A DNA stretch of 64,000 nt. It comes from Lichina pygmaea. Its lineage: Eukaryota; Ascomycota; Lichinomycetes; Lichinales; Lichinaceae. Positions 47,242 to 58,451 of the stretch are shown here, piece by piece. A program made the position numbers and the translations under genes. Location: assembly GCA_963422465.1 (NCBI GenBank), contig OY730172.1, positions 3,720,001 to 3,784,000 on the forward strand. The letters run 5' to 3'. The notes beneath the pieces are model-generated. The model ran no database searches. It was not told the origin of the DNA and worked only from the letters and a program-made list of their open reading frames with translations. The stretch's first letter is position 1, and the number at the start of each line of letters is the position of its first letter.

Positions 47242-50200
47242 ATGGCCGACGGCGCTGCTGCAACCGAGGGCATGGACTCCGATCCGGATGGACACCTGCG
47301 GAGGACCTCGTCGCACAACTCTGTGGCCTCGTCAAAGAGCCGCCGCTCGACACGCAACCGCATCCGCTCCGCTCAGGCACGGTCTGCCGCCGCGCCCGCG
47401 TCGCCGGCCGAGGCTGACAAAGGACTTACGTCGTTCCCCTCGTTGGCGCCGGACACGCCGCCAAAAGACCCTCGTGTCAAGGCGCCCAACAACCTTCTGA
47501 TTCCGCGGCCTGACCAGGAAGCTCTTACGCACGCTGCCTCGACCGTTGCTGGCTTGACCGTGGTCACACCGTCGGCGCGACAGCGGACGGCGCTCTTCGA
47601 CGACTCTCCGCTGGCCGAGCATCTGGTGCCTGGGACGCTGCACCACACGACCGACGAGCATATCGAGCGTCTGGCCGCTCGTAACGGCGCCGTCGCCCTC
47701 ATCAGACAGCTGGCCGAAGACCTCGCCCAGCGAGATGCGCAGATGTCCGCCCTGCAACGGCGAGCCGAGGAGCGCGAGAAGGTGCTGCGAAGGATGCTGC
47801 TCGAGTGCGAAGTCTCCAACATGGACATAGAGGCACGGATGCACAGGGCCACGGCCGGTGAGGACCCCGGCAGCGGCAGGAAAGCCAGCGGGGCAGGGAG
47901 CGGAACCAGCACCAAGACGGAGAAGCAAGAGGAGGACATGTTCACCGCGAGCGGTACGATCGACGACATGGTGAACCTCGCCATGAGCGAGAGCCTCGGC
48001 GACGACACCAGCTCGCCGGGCCTCGACTCGCCTCCGACGGCAAGGAGCAGCAGGCAGCCGTCGATCCGGGCCGGGAGCATCAACGTCGTTCCGCTCGACG
48101 AGGCCCGCACGATCAAGTCTGTCGCCGCGAGCGGCGCCACGCAGCGGGGTACATCCAGGAGCTGGGTCGATTACCTGTGGACCGGGAACGGGACGAGTCG
48201 AAGGACCAGCGGGACGAACAGCTTGGCCGACGAAGAGCAGGCGGACGACGTGGCCACGGCCAAGCCTCGCAAGGCCGCCGGTCAGACGCCTCGCCGCAAG
48301 GGCCTCTCGAGCGAGCTCTTCCACGCCCCGGACGCGTCCGCCGGAGATAGGCAAGCTTTGCCGGAAGCGCCTCCGAGCAAGGTCCCCGGCCCGCGGCGGC
48401 GACAGTCGTCGACGTCCGTTGCGTCTTGGGCCGTGAAGCTCGTGGCCGGTAGCTCCCAGACGACGCTGGAGGAGGAGGAAAGCATCCCGGAGGATGGGTC
48501 GAGCTCGGTGGCCGGACCGTCACCCGACCAGCGACGCGTCTCGGCGACATCACCGTCCACAAAGCCGCTCGAGTCGGCCAGGTCGGCCCTGTCGAAGATC
48601 GGCGGCGTCCGTAAAAGTGGTCAGACGAAGACGAAGACGACGACCACGACGACGACGACCACGACGACGGCGACCACGACGGCGCTGCGAACGGCGTCCC
48701 TGACCGTCGGCCCCAACGGCACGATCAAAGGAGTCGGATCGCCGAAGCATGTGGTCAGCACCGCGAGCCCGGCGACTTCGGCCGCCGTCAACAGCCCGAT
48801 CACTTCCGGTCCCGTCGAGATGGACGCCATCCTACCGCCGGACACGCAACCTCCAACGTTGCATCAGACGTACAACCACCACCACCCGACGGACTACATC
48901 ACCGACCGCTTTGGCTTCATCTACGACCGGCGACGGAGACTGCGCAAGAAGTACGAGGCCGACGAGAACCAAGCCCAACATGACAGATCCACAAAGGCCG
49001 AGATGCTGAGCCCCGCCGCCGACAGCCCGAACGTGGCCCGGGAAGAGGTCGAGGAGGCGGTCGAGCAGGTCGGCGAGCAGCCTTCACCGGTCTCCGGATC
49101 GCGACCGGTCACCCCGGGCTCGAACCAGGGCGAAGGCAAGACGAGTCGCTGGCAGGACTACCTGAGGATCGCCACCTTCCCCACAGAGCTGCTGTCGCAC
49201 ACCCCGGGCGGCGGTCGGATGCCCACGGTAGAGCCTGCCGAGAGCGCCGCGGCGACGGGCCGAGCCCACGTCACGGTCGCCGAAGGTGGCACCCTCCTCC
49301 CTGCCACCCTCAACGCCCAGCCGTCGGCGTCGACCGTCGTCGCCGAGCATGCCATGTCTGCGAAGCCGCGAGCGGCCGACCCGTCGACGTCGAACGCAGA
49401 CCGGCAGCGGCCGGAGCCGGTGCGGCTGCTGGTGGAGCAGCTGACGGAGCTTCACGACTCGCTACAGCGGGACCGGACCGTCAAGTGGAACGAGTTCCTG
49501 CGCAAGGTCCGCGCCGAGCGTCGACGGGAGGGCGAGGCCGCCGCGGTCACGGCGTCCGACGGACGACCGGACCCGATGCACACGCCAGAGGTCGCCCTGG
49601 CCGACGGCGAGATGATCGGCGTGGCCGGGCTCGGCAACAAGGGCAAGATCGGGCGGGCCAAGTGGAAGGAGTTCAAGCGTCTCGTGCTGAGCGGCATTCC
49701 CGTGGCTTACCGGGCCAAGGTCTGGAGCGAGTGCAGCGGCGCCACGGCGATGCGGACGCCGGGCTACTACGACGACCTGGTCAGGAACGGCGTGGACGAC
49801 GCCGTCATCGCGACCCAGATCGCCATGGACGTCAACCGGACCCTCACCGACAACGTCTTCTTCCGGGAGGGCCCGGGCGTGGTCAAGCTCAACGAGGTGC
49901 TGCTGGCCTACTCGCGCCGCAACCCGGAGATCGGCTACTGCCAGGGCATGAACCTCCTCGCGGCCTCGCTCCTGCTGATCGTGCCGACGGCGGAGGATGC
50001 CTTTTGGCTGCTCAGCAGCATGATCGAGAACATGCTGCCTCCCAACTACTACGATCACTCGTTGCTGGCGAGCCGGGCGGACCAACAGGTGCTCCGTCAG
50101 TACGTCTCGCAGCTGTTGCCCGGCCTGTCGGCACACCTCGAGGACCTGGGCATCGAGCTCGAGGCGCTCACGTTCCAGTGGTTCCTGTCGGTCTTCACGG

Positions 50201-50547
50201 GCTGCCTGTCGGCCGAGGCGCTCTACCGCGTCTGGGACGTGGTCCTGTGCACCAACGACGGGTCCACCTTCCTGTTCCAGGTCGCCCTGGCCCTGCTCAG
50301 CCTCAACGAGAAGGCGCTCCTCCGATGCGACAGCCCGGCCGGGGTCTACGGCTACATCAACCATCACATGACCAACCACGCCATCAGCATCGACGGTCTC
50401 GTCCACGCCAGCGACGCTCTCAGGAAAGTCGTGACCCGTTCCGAGATCGAGGAGAAGCGGGCCAAGGTCATCGAGACGGAGCTCCACGGACGTCGGCCTC
50501 TCACGACGCGGAATCTGTCGGCAAACGACACGTCGACGAGGGCGTAG
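47242..50547 (+). CDS. TBC-domain Rab GTPase-activating protein
   Basis: A single uninterrupted frame of 1101 residues. The TBC domain (about residues 805-1065) begins KWKEFKRLVLSGIPVAYRAK. It carries both catalytic fingers: Arg866 in QIAMDVNRT (IxxDxxR) and Gln901 in GYCQGMN (YxQ), so it should be an active Rab GAP. Other blocks are FLSVFTGCLSAEALYRVWD and INHHMTNHAISIDG. The N-terminal 800 residues are mostly disordered and Ser/Thr-rich, with a coiled-coil-like LIRQLAEDLAQRDAQMSALQ near 155 and a Thr run near 465-477 encoded by ACG repeats. WVDYLWTG and WQDYLRIA may be related short motifs. The target Rab is unknown. The first in-frame ATG was used. Confidence 0.92.
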   Translation: MADGAAATEGMDSDPDGHLRRTSSHNSVASSKSRRSTRNRIRSAQARSAAAPASPAEADKGLTSFPSLAPDTPPKDPRVKAPNNLLIPRPDQEALTHAASTVAGLTVVTPSARQRTALFDDSPLAEHLVPGTLHHTTDEHIERLAARNGAVALIRQLAEDLAQRDAQMSALQRRAEEREKVLRRMLLECEVSNMDIEARMHRATAGEDPGSGRKASGAGSGTSTKTEKQEEDMFTASGTIDDMVNLAMSESLGDDTSSPGLDSPPTARSSRQPSIRAGSINVVPLDEARTIKSVAASGATQRGTSRSWVDYLWTGNGTSRRTSGTNSLADEEQADDVATAKPRKAAGQTPRRKGLSSELFHAPDASAGDRQALPEAPPSKVPGPRRRQSSTSVASWAVKLVAGSSQTTLEEEESIPEDGSSSVAGPSPDQRRVSATSPSTKPLESARSALSKIGGVRKSGQTKTKTTTTTTTTTTTATTTALRTASLTVGPNGTIKGVGSPKHVVSTASPATSAAVNSPITSGPVEMDAILPPDTQPPTLHQTYNHHHPTDYITDRFGFIYDRRRRLRKKYEADENQAQHDRSTKAEMLSPAADSPNVAREEVEEAVEQVGEQPSPVSGSRPVTPGSNQGEGKTSRWQDYLRIATFPTELLSHTPGGGRMPTVEPAESAAATGRAHVTVAEGGTLLPATLNAQPSASTVVAEHAMSAKPRAADPSTSNADRQRPEPVRLLVEQLTELHDSLQRDRTVKWNEFLRKVRAERRREGEAAAVTASDGRPDPMHTPEVALADGEMIGVAGLGNKGKIGRAKWKEFKRLVLSGIPVAYRAKVWSECSGATAMRTPGYYDDLVRNGVDDAVIATQIAMDVNRTLTDNVFFREGPGVVKLNEVLLAYSRRNPEIGYCQGMNLLAASLLLIVPTAEDAFWLLSSMIENMLPPNYYDHSLLASRADQQVLRQYVSQLLPGLSAHLEDLGIELEALTFQWFLSVFTGCLSAEALYRVWDVVLCTNDGSTFLFQVALALLSLNEKALLRCDSPAGVYGYINHHMTNHAISIDGLVHASDALRKVVTRSEIEEKRAKVIETELHGRRPLTTRNLSANDTSTRA
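48626..48682 (+). repeat. ACG/ACC trinucleotide tract in TBC coding sequence
   Basis: GAAGACGAAGACGACGACC-type units encode Lys/Thr and then a Thr run in the TBC protein, keeping the frame. Confidence 0.8.
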
Positions 50548-51636
50548 TCTCGCAAGACGCAAGACGCAAGACGCGAGTCGGCCCGGTTTAGCCCAGACTA
50601 TGCTCCGTCGAGCATGACTACCGCCACACAGCCGCCGAGGATATCCGTCAAGCCGGAAAATCCAGTTTCATCCGAGTCTGCGTACTCGAAAAGGGTTTCA
50701 TCCGGTATCATTTGCACCTTTGGTCGGGTCGTGAGGGTTGAGTCCCAGCCATCTGCATCTCCCATCCTCGGCCCTTTTACCGAGCACGAGCATTAGCACG
50801 AGCACGGGCACGAGCAAGAGAGTAGTTTGTAACTTTCATGTTCCTAGCATCATTGGAGCAGCGTGCGCTGTCCGCCAGCAGCATCCTCATCGCTCTCATC
50901 ATCCTCGCCATACTACTGTAGTCAGCAAGCAGAAGAAGCATCTGTACAGCCAAAGGATACCTGGGAGGTATAGCGAAGCAGTAGATTCTTCCAAGCGAAG
51001 CATTTCGCCTATCATGCAGTAATCACGTATCTTTCATCTTGCTTTGTTTGAATGGCCACACTCAAGAGGCTTTGGGAGCTACGTACGTATGTACAGTAAG
51101 TAGATTGATTCGCATGCTTCCCTGGCCACATCTGTGATCTTCTAACCATCGACCTTGAACAGACGATTACAGCAAGCTGTACGGTACGGTACACAGTAAC
51201 TCCGTACGTACTGTAGAGTGCCTTCATCTCGACAGTATGTCGCTGCGAGATATCCGGAGAGGGAACAAGGCCGGTGGGGGGGGGGGGGGGGGGGGGGGGG
51301 GTGGCGAAAGGCCAAATCTGGAGCGGTACCGTACAGTACATCTCTAGAGCAGGACAACTGCAGGACAGCTGCAGGACAACTCCAGAGCAGAACAAGTCTC
51401 TGTCATTGGAGCACTCGGAACAGCTCCGAAAGCAAGACCAAGCAAGACAAAGGTAGAACCAAGCAGAACCAAGAAAGAACCAAGCAGGAGACCGGACAGA
51501 GAGACAGGAACTTGAAAGCATACTGTCCACGTTGAACGGAGAAGAGTGGGGGAGAGGAGTGAGAGAGAGGGAGTTGTGTGTTGATGTATGTATGTGAGAT
51601 TGAGGGAGCATCAACATCAAAAACATCAAAAACACC

Positions 51637-51686
<50 letters not shown>

Positions 51687-52271
51687 CTGGACCCGGAGGG
51701 GGGGGAGCCAGTGTTCTCTATCAGAAGCTTTGCCCAAGAAGAATAGAAGAAGCATCATCATCGTCATCGTCATCGTCATCATTGATTATTATTGTGGTTG
51801 TCATCCGAGGAGATGAAGAAGTCCATCATTGAGAAAGGAGAGAAAAAAAAAAAAGGTGAGGATTAGAAGAAGAGTAGAGTATCATGGGAAAGAAAAGAAA
51901 GAAGGAGAAAAAAAAGGAGTGGAAATAAAAACTAACTCCGACCTCGCCCGATCGATACCGTCACCTCTCAAGCAACGAGGCCTCGAACAATGATGCCTCG
52001 AGCAATGATGCCACACCCCTCGGACGACGATGCCACGACGATTCTATCGGACGAGAATTACCACGTCGACTCTATCAGACGATAATGTCCCACCAACCCA
52101 CACCCGCAAGACAAAAGATGCCGTGGGTGAATCTATCAACGAGGAGGCTACGCCGACTTTCATCAGGCAAAGATGCCGCTCCGTCAACATCAAAACGACG
52201 CTGCCACGTCGACTGTATCAGACGACGATGCCACGGCGTCAACATCAAACAACGATGCCACGGCGTCAACA
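50548..52271. other. Convergent intergenic region, TBC / MCH1 3' flanks
   Basis: This contains GTAC palindromes (51080-51110, 51175-51215), a 26-G run (51276-51301), GGACAACT-type short repeats, a GA microsatellite (51642-51683) and, from about 51970, the minisatellite described separately. The minus ORF 51012-51782 is low-complexity. Confidence 0.45.
51276..51301 (+). repeat. G homopolymer, 26 bases
   Basis: An uninterrupted G run in the intergenic region between the TBC and transporter genes. Confidence 0.9.
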
Positions 52272-52310
52272 TCAGACAACGATGCCACGTCGACTCCATC
52301 CACCAGGCCC
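51970..52310 (+). repeat. Degenerate minisatellite at the MCH1 3' end
   Basis: Units of about 27 bases built on ACGATGCCACG and GTCAACATCA recur, most regular at 52215-52295, decaying leftwards into ATGATGCCTCGAGCA-type units. It overlaps the last codons of the transporter gene on the opposite strand. Confidence 0.75.
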
Positions 52311-54265
52311 CCGCCAGGCCCAGAGCCACATGACGCAAGCGACCCAGCCGCTCGCGGCCATGGCCCAAAAGGTGTAGTTGTAGCAAGACTTGCCGAAGCA
52401 GAGCGCGAGAGGCCGAGGCTGGTACGTCGAGTCCGGTGGGAAAGGAGCTGCTGAGGACAGGGACGACGGGGAGATGAAGCCGTGTCGTTGGCCGACCGTG
52501 GCCGCGACGGCACCGGCTTGGTACAGCGCCGAGTAGACCGAGCCCCAGAGAGTGGCGCCAAAGGCGGGCACCACCACGATGACGCCCCAGTTGGTGCCAA
52601 AGTTCTCGACGCCCCAGATGACGCTGATGATGATGGGCGTCATGGAGAAGACGGCGCCGTAACCGGTGCCGATGAGCGCCGACACGGCCCAGAAACGCTC
52701 GGCCGCGTGGCCCTGCACGAGCCCCGACGCGAGCACGGCTTGTCCGGTGGAGCTGACCAGCGCGAAGAAGATGAGGAGGACCACGCGCGACAGGCGAAAG
52801 GAGCGTCGTCGTCGTCGTCGTCGTCGTCCTTGTTCCTGGGTCGATGGGGCCGGCTGCGACTGCACCGAGGACGAGAGGCGCTGCGAGTGCGTCGCCGACG
52901 GAGCCAACAGATCCGAGAGCGTCCCGGTCAAGATACGCGCCAACGTGGAGCTTACGGCAACGATCGAGACGTGCGTGGCGGCCGATGTCGGTGAAGCGGA
53001 AGTTCCGTAGGGCGACGACATCAACGTGCCAATGATGGTACCCAGCTAAGTTCATTGAAGACGGGAGGGTCAGCAGCTGCCGCGTCTAGTGAGTTGGGGA
53101 ACGGCCGAAGACGGAGACGGAGAGAGCAGGGGACCAACATTGTTGATAAAGGCTTCACCGGGTCCAATGACCAAGAAGAAGCCCGCCGCGAACCACCACA
53201 TCGTGCGGTCCGTCAGAAACCGACGAGTCTCGGCATTGAGCACCAGCGCCTTTCGCCATCCGTCCTGCGTCTCGGCATCGTCTGGTGCTGGCTGCGTCCG
53301 CGAAAGAGGACTGACGGCCGTCGCTGCGGTCTGCTCGCGTGGCAGGGTGCCGTATCCAGTCGGGGACGCCAACAGGCCGTGATCTTCGATCGGGCCGCTC
53401 CTCTCGCGCCCCTCCGCCGCCTCTTCGATCGAAGCTTTCTCGTCGACGATCTTCAAGCAGAAGGTTCCTACGATGCCGACGGCGAAGAGGAGAAGGCTCA
53501 GATACAGAAAGAACGACGACACGTTCAGCTCCCGTCCCTTGCCGTCCGGCAGCCGCTCGGAGAAGAGCCAGGTCCCGATCTGGCTCTGGACCATGCCGCT
53601 CAGTCCAAAGGCCGCGATCGGCAGCGCCAAGGCAAGACCGCTGTGTCGCCCTCGTCCAAAGTTCTTCGCGCACGTCGTCACCGCGGCGAGATACATCGAG
53701 CACGTCCCAGCGCCCACTCCCACGAAAGCAGCGATCATCACGGCGCGAGGCCAGCCATGGCCTCCCGCTGCAGGCTGTGGCCCGCTGTGGTAGGTCAAGG
53801 CCGCGAGCAGATAGCCCGAGCCAAACAAGATGCTGGAGATGAACGATATGACGCCTGGGCCGTAACGATCGCACGCGTAGCCCAGAAACGGCACCGGGAG
53901 GTACATGGCCAGCTCGGCCGTGATGGAGACGGCGTTGACGTCCAGCTGCGAATAACGCAGGTGAGAGATGAAAAGGTGGCCATAGAGGGAGAACGCCGTG
54001 ATGGAGCCGGCGCAAAGGCTGGGGCGACCATGAGACGAGTCAAACCTGATCGGCGCAGTTCGGAGTGTGTGGGTCATTACCAGCTTAGTATGGCCCAGCC
54101 GTAGCCGACGTATCGTTGCCAGTCCCTACGATCCTGCTCGGCGCTCTCGACGGCGGGATGGCCGTCTCGCAGGAAGCCCTTGAGACTGAGAACGTCATCC
54201 GAGTCCTCCTCGGCGCCCTCCCCGTCCTCGAGCAGCGGACGCCGCTCGATGCCATCGGACTTCAT
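52272..54265 (-). CDS. MCH1: Major facilitator, Mch1-type probable transporter
   Basis: Exons 54265-54081, 54018-53139 and 53045-52272 give 612 residues. Mch1 proteins resemble monocarboxylate porters, but yeast Mch1 has no proven monocarboxylate uptake; vacuolar location is reported for the family. After a polar N-terminus (ERRPLLEDGEG) come about 12 membrane segments with signatures CLCAGSITAFSLYGHLF, AELAMYLPVPFLGYACDRYG, MYLAAVTTCAKNFGRGRHSG, ETRRFLTDRTMWWFAAGFFL and IGPGEAFINNLGTIIGTLMS; that last junction is made by splicing. The second half has ARILTGTLSDLL and ends GGWSRRGIVV, like other fungal Mch1. The central loop contains an Arg run from a CGT microsatellite (52805-52830). Introns are 62 and 93 nt. 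Confidence 0.88.
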
Positions 54266-54835
54266 CCTGGGACAGCGTCGTTGACATCAACACCACCAGC
54301 AGGATGCCGACATGAGCCTAGACGGGCACGACGGGGTCCCACTGGCCAGAGGTGACGACCGTAAGCGGATGAGCTCATTCAGCGTGATGGATGTATGATG
54401 GCGTACGGTACGGTACGGTACCGTAGATGACTAAGCAGCAGTCCGACTCACATGTCGTCGGTCATCTGCACCGCCGACGACCGCCACCTGGCTGCCGGGT
54501 GGCCGGCATTCCGCACCGAAAGTCCGCCCTGGAAACAGTTCGCATCAGACCTGTGTGCCGCCGGCTCTTCCGTGCATCATGGACAGCCGTTGCGCACATG
54601 CGGCATGTCCTTCTTGGCCACATGCAGAGACGCCACCTGTTTGGGCATACCGGTATCGGAGATCTGCCCTCCATCGTGGTGAGAGCAACAGCCAAAGGCG
54701 CGCTGCGGCGACTAGCATGATCGGTGGAGCTGCTAGTGCGATGCAGAGCCAAGCAGAGGTAGCTCGCCAGATTCCGTCGGAGCTGCCCGTGCTGACGAGA
54801 CAGCAGTAGCTCCAGCTTGAAGGTCGTTTCGGACG
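54266..54835. promoter_or_regulatory. Divergent intergenic region, MCH1 / DDHD gene
   Basis: The region separates two outward-reading genes. It contains ACGGTACGGTACGGTACCGT near 54404-54424, one of the GTAC-type palindromes. ORFs here are not convincing. Confidence 0.4.
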
Positions 54836-57800
54836 ATGTCGACCGCCGGCTACCATACATATGGGCCGACGTGCCGACTGGCCGCACCGCTGCCATCGTC
54901 CGCCTCTGCCGGCTCCGATTCCCCACCACCGATCCGAGCGCAGTTCTTCCATCAGTCTGCCTTGCCTATCGACGACCCTCTATCGCCCCTACCACCACCT
55001 GCGACGGCCAGCCCTCCCAGCGTGAGGTACCCCTTACAACCTTTTGCTGGGCGAGATAACGCGGCTCTCGAGGAGGCTTGGCTTGGCCTAGATACAAGCG
55101 TGCTGCGAGAGGGCAGCTCTCATCGTAAGAGACCGTGTGTGTTTAAGAGGAAGAGTCTGACTGTGGGGCAGTACCTACAAAGTCTGGAGCTCACGGTGCA
55201 AAGGAGATACCACGGGATGATGGAGCGCGGGCAGTACGGACAAGTGTGGGATTGGATATTGCACGTTCAATCGCAGAGGTATCTGCAGAAAAGTCCTCGG
55301 GGGAGCAACCAGAGATCTCCCGAAGACAGCTGGAGAATACCATCCCGGAAGGGGGACAGACCCGTCGAGCCGATGCGGAAGCCGAGAAGGAGAGATTGTT
55401 CCCATCGTCGCATAAGAGCAACTTCGGTGCATCGTCCGCCACCGATGCGGCTTCTCCAAGTGGCGGTCAACTTGCTGGGCCTGGAGCATTGTCGTACCCG
55501 CCGTCCAGAAGTCTTCTCGAAAAGTCAACCACTGGCACACCGTTCGTTCGAGCTCCTCTACGCGTCAGGAATCCCCAGTCTCCACTACGTCAATCTGCCG
55601 AGCTCTCCACAGACCCTGAGACCGCGGGCGAAGACGTACCAAGCTCACGCCCTTCGTCCAAGCAGAGATCACCCCCCGCGGACCGAAAGAAGCCGGGATG
55701 GATCTCAACGCCAAGGCCCCCGAGCCCTCTGAAGTCATCCGGCTCTGAGAAGGTGCATCGGCCCGTCCAGGTAGCTGTGGGAATTTCACGGCTCCATGTC
55801 GTAGAGTTTCCCGACCTCGACATGAAACCCATCTACTGGTCGCCTCTGAATGACATCTCTGCCGTCGGTCGAGGGACATGGTTCTACAGAGACACGATGC
55901 TCCCTGTTGAGGCAAACGTTGCGAACCGGCTTGAACTCGGCTATCAGCAGCTCAGACCGTGGACCGAAACGTGGAACGACGAACTCAACAGCGCCGTGGC
56001 CGTAGGCGCGGAAGGCGAGGCTAAAGTTCTGCATCGGCTGTGGCCCAAGCCAGCCCAGGAGAAGCACAGGACGCGTCGTCAGCCCGGTGGCAGACCGGCT
56101 GCGACGGAAGTCATCCATAGCGGCGACGACGGTGCCGGAGCCACGAGCGAGGAGGATGGGGGTGCTGGGGCGGGTCTGCATGTGCAGCTTCTCAAGGACA
56201 TCAGATACGTGGCGGCCGAAGCCCGCGCCGAGATCGCAAAGGACAAGACTAGACGGCATTCGACGTCGAGCGTCGTGTACAAGAACCACAACGAAGCATT
56301 CATCCTTCGCCCGGGTATGCTCCCGTCGGCGTACTACGGGCGCAGGCCGGTGGCAAAGATTCGCAAGGGCGTCACGGTCGGGCTCGCCGTCGTTCGTGGC
56401 TTCGACTGGAGAGCCTGGCACAAGATCAACCCCGCCAAGATGACCGTCGCCCTCGCTCGCGCCTGGGAGGGAGCAGCGGCGTCGGCATCGGGCACGGCCG
56501 ATGCCATGCGCGCCAGCATCTGTCCTGCGTGCTGGGCGCTCGAGCAGCCCCAGAAGGTGTCGGACCTGATTCTTGTAATACATGGGTACGGTCTGCTCGG
56601 GCCCCACGTGGCATCCCTTCGACTGACTTTGAACGTAGCATAGGGCAGAAGCTTTCGGAGCGAATCGAGAGTTTTCATTTTACGCATCTCGTCAATTCTC
56701 TTCGGCGCCAGATTCATGTCGAGCTTGGCACTTCTGCTGTCAGGAGCGTGTTGAGACCGGGGCACGTTGGCATCATGACCCTTCCGGTGGGTGCTAAAAC
56801 CTTTCTCCTTGCCGTCCTGATTAGAGATCTTGCCTCTTTGTCCTGCATCTCAGCATGTTACTGACACCTCCCTGCAGATAAACTGGCGATCTACGCTGTC
56901 TTTCGAGGAGGGAGGTCCGCCTCTTGGCGGCCAAAGCGAAGAGCGTTTCTCTTCAGACAACGACTTCAGTCTCAAGGACATCACGCCAAGCTCGCTCCCG
57001 GCGGTGCGCAACCTGATCACCGACGTCATGCTGGACATACCGTACTATCTGTCGCATCACAAGCCCAAGATGATCGAGGCCGTCGTACGCGAGGCGAACC
57101 GCGTCTATCGGCTGTGGTGCAAGAACAACGCCGGGTTCGAGAAGTACGGCCGAGTGCATCTGGTGGCGCATTCCCTCGGCAGCGTCATGGCGCTGGACAT
57201 CCTGAGCAAGCAGCCAACGCAGCTGCCACGGTCGATCGATCTCGACAGCCTCGCGGTGAACGACAAGTACTTTGATTTTGACACGACGAACCTGTTCCTC
57301 TGCGGTAGTCCTGCGGGCTTTTTCGTGCTCCTCAACAGAGGTCTGCTCTCCCACATTAAGCTTGCTGTCTTGCGCTGTTGGGAATCAACTGCTGATGGGG
57401 ATCGGTCTAGCGTCTCTGCTGCCTCGGAAAGGCAGGGACAAGCCCGGAGCCGACGGCGACGATGTCGGCAAGGGCATCGCCGGCGACGCCGGCACCTATG
57501 GCTGCTTGGCCATTGACAACATCTACAACATTCTACACCAGCTCGATCGTGAGTCTTGGCTCATCTCTGTCTCTCTCTCTCCCCCCCCCCCCCCCCCCCG
57601 ACTTGGCCTACTTTCGACGCGGCAATCTAAAGCTGGTCCTGTTTCGTAGCGATCGCCTACCGACTCAACGCCGCCGTCGACAAGGACTACGCCGCCTCGC
57701 TGAAGCCGGCCTTTGTACCCAGCGCATCGATATCGTTCTTCGCAACGCTCGGCAACGCCTTTCGCTTCGTCACTCCCGGCGGTGCTTCGTCGCTTCAACC

Positions 57801-58451
57801 GGGTGGCGGTGCTGCTGCTGCCGTCACCGCCGGCGTGGCTGGCGTTTCGCACCTCGATCCTTCTGCGACGAGACCCAATGCCATCACGAGACGTCTGCCC
57901 TCGACCATCGAATTGGATATCCACGACTTTTCGAGGGAGGAGATTGCCGAGAGGAGAATGTTCCTGCTGAACGAGGTAATTGACGTTTCATCTCGGGCTT
58001 TCCTCTCCGTCTTCTCGTTGTTTTCGTGTTTTTCCATCCCGGGCTGCGATTTTCTCATGGACGATCCTCCCTCGATCTGCATCATCAATCATCCTCTCTG
58101 CCCATCTCACTCGCGACCCGAACATCCCTTCCACCGTAAATCATGCACTCTATCCGTTCTCTCCACCCCCCCTCTCCCCACTCTTCCTCCCTCCTGCAGC
58201 GAAACCCCAAAGCAAACCGGACTAAAAAGCTCTCGCCTCTTCAGAACGGCCAACTCGACTTCCTTCTCCCGTCCAACGGCGGACCGTTGGAAATTCAGTA
58301 TCTGAACATGCTCGGCGCCCACAGCAGCTACTGGGCCAGCCGCGACTTTGTGCGCTTCCTCGTGCTCGAAGTCGGCCGCGTGCCCGGTCGCGACTCGACC
58401 GTCGCCGGCCTGCGCGCTGTCAAGAAGGGGTACAATAGCAGGGGGAGGTGA
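54836..58451 (+). CDS. DDHD-domain phospholipase (PA-PLA1-like)
   Basis: Exons 54836-55124, 55172-56585, 56639-56786, 56878-57340, 57411-57548, 57650-57975 and 58245-58451 give 994 residues. The family includes intracellular phospholipase A1 enzymes (mammalian DDHD1/DDHD2, yeast YOR022C) acting in membrane trafficking or lipid turnover. The N-terminus is disordered (LPIDDPLSPLPPPA). A WWE-like segment has MKPIYWSPLNDISAVGRGTW and FYRDTMLPVEANVANRLELG. The lipase core has LILVIHGIGQKLSER and the nucleophile elbow VHLVAHSLGSVMAL (GxSxG-type AHSLGS). The DDHD part includes NLFLCGSPAGFFVLLNR and, in the last exon, YLNMLGAHSSYW with the conserved His. All seven junctions restore conserved sequence. 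Intron 1 is 47 nt; intron 5 holds a 19-C run; intron 6 is 269 nt. Confidence 0.9.
57581..57599 (+). repeat. C homopolymer in a DDHD-gene intron
   Basis: 19 C after a short CT run, inside intron 57549-57649, with the likely branch region and acceptor downstream. Confidence 0.9.

Noticed and set aside
47332-48354. 340-codon minus-strand ORF
   Set aside because: Antisense shadow of the TBC gene; no domain.
51012-51782. 256-codon minus-strand ORF
   Set aside because: Mostly translated microsatellites (Met/Thr, Leu/Ser and Pro runs); no domain, and it spans a G homopolymer and GA repeats.
52180-52310. CRISPR-like regularly spaced repeats
   Set aside because: The units are directly tandem and degenerate with no unique spacers, in a eukaryotic gene 3' end.
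54462-54929. 155-codon minus-strand ORF between MCH1 and the DDHD gene
   Set aside because: Arg/Ser/Thr-rich with no family; it overlaps the DDHD start on the other strand.
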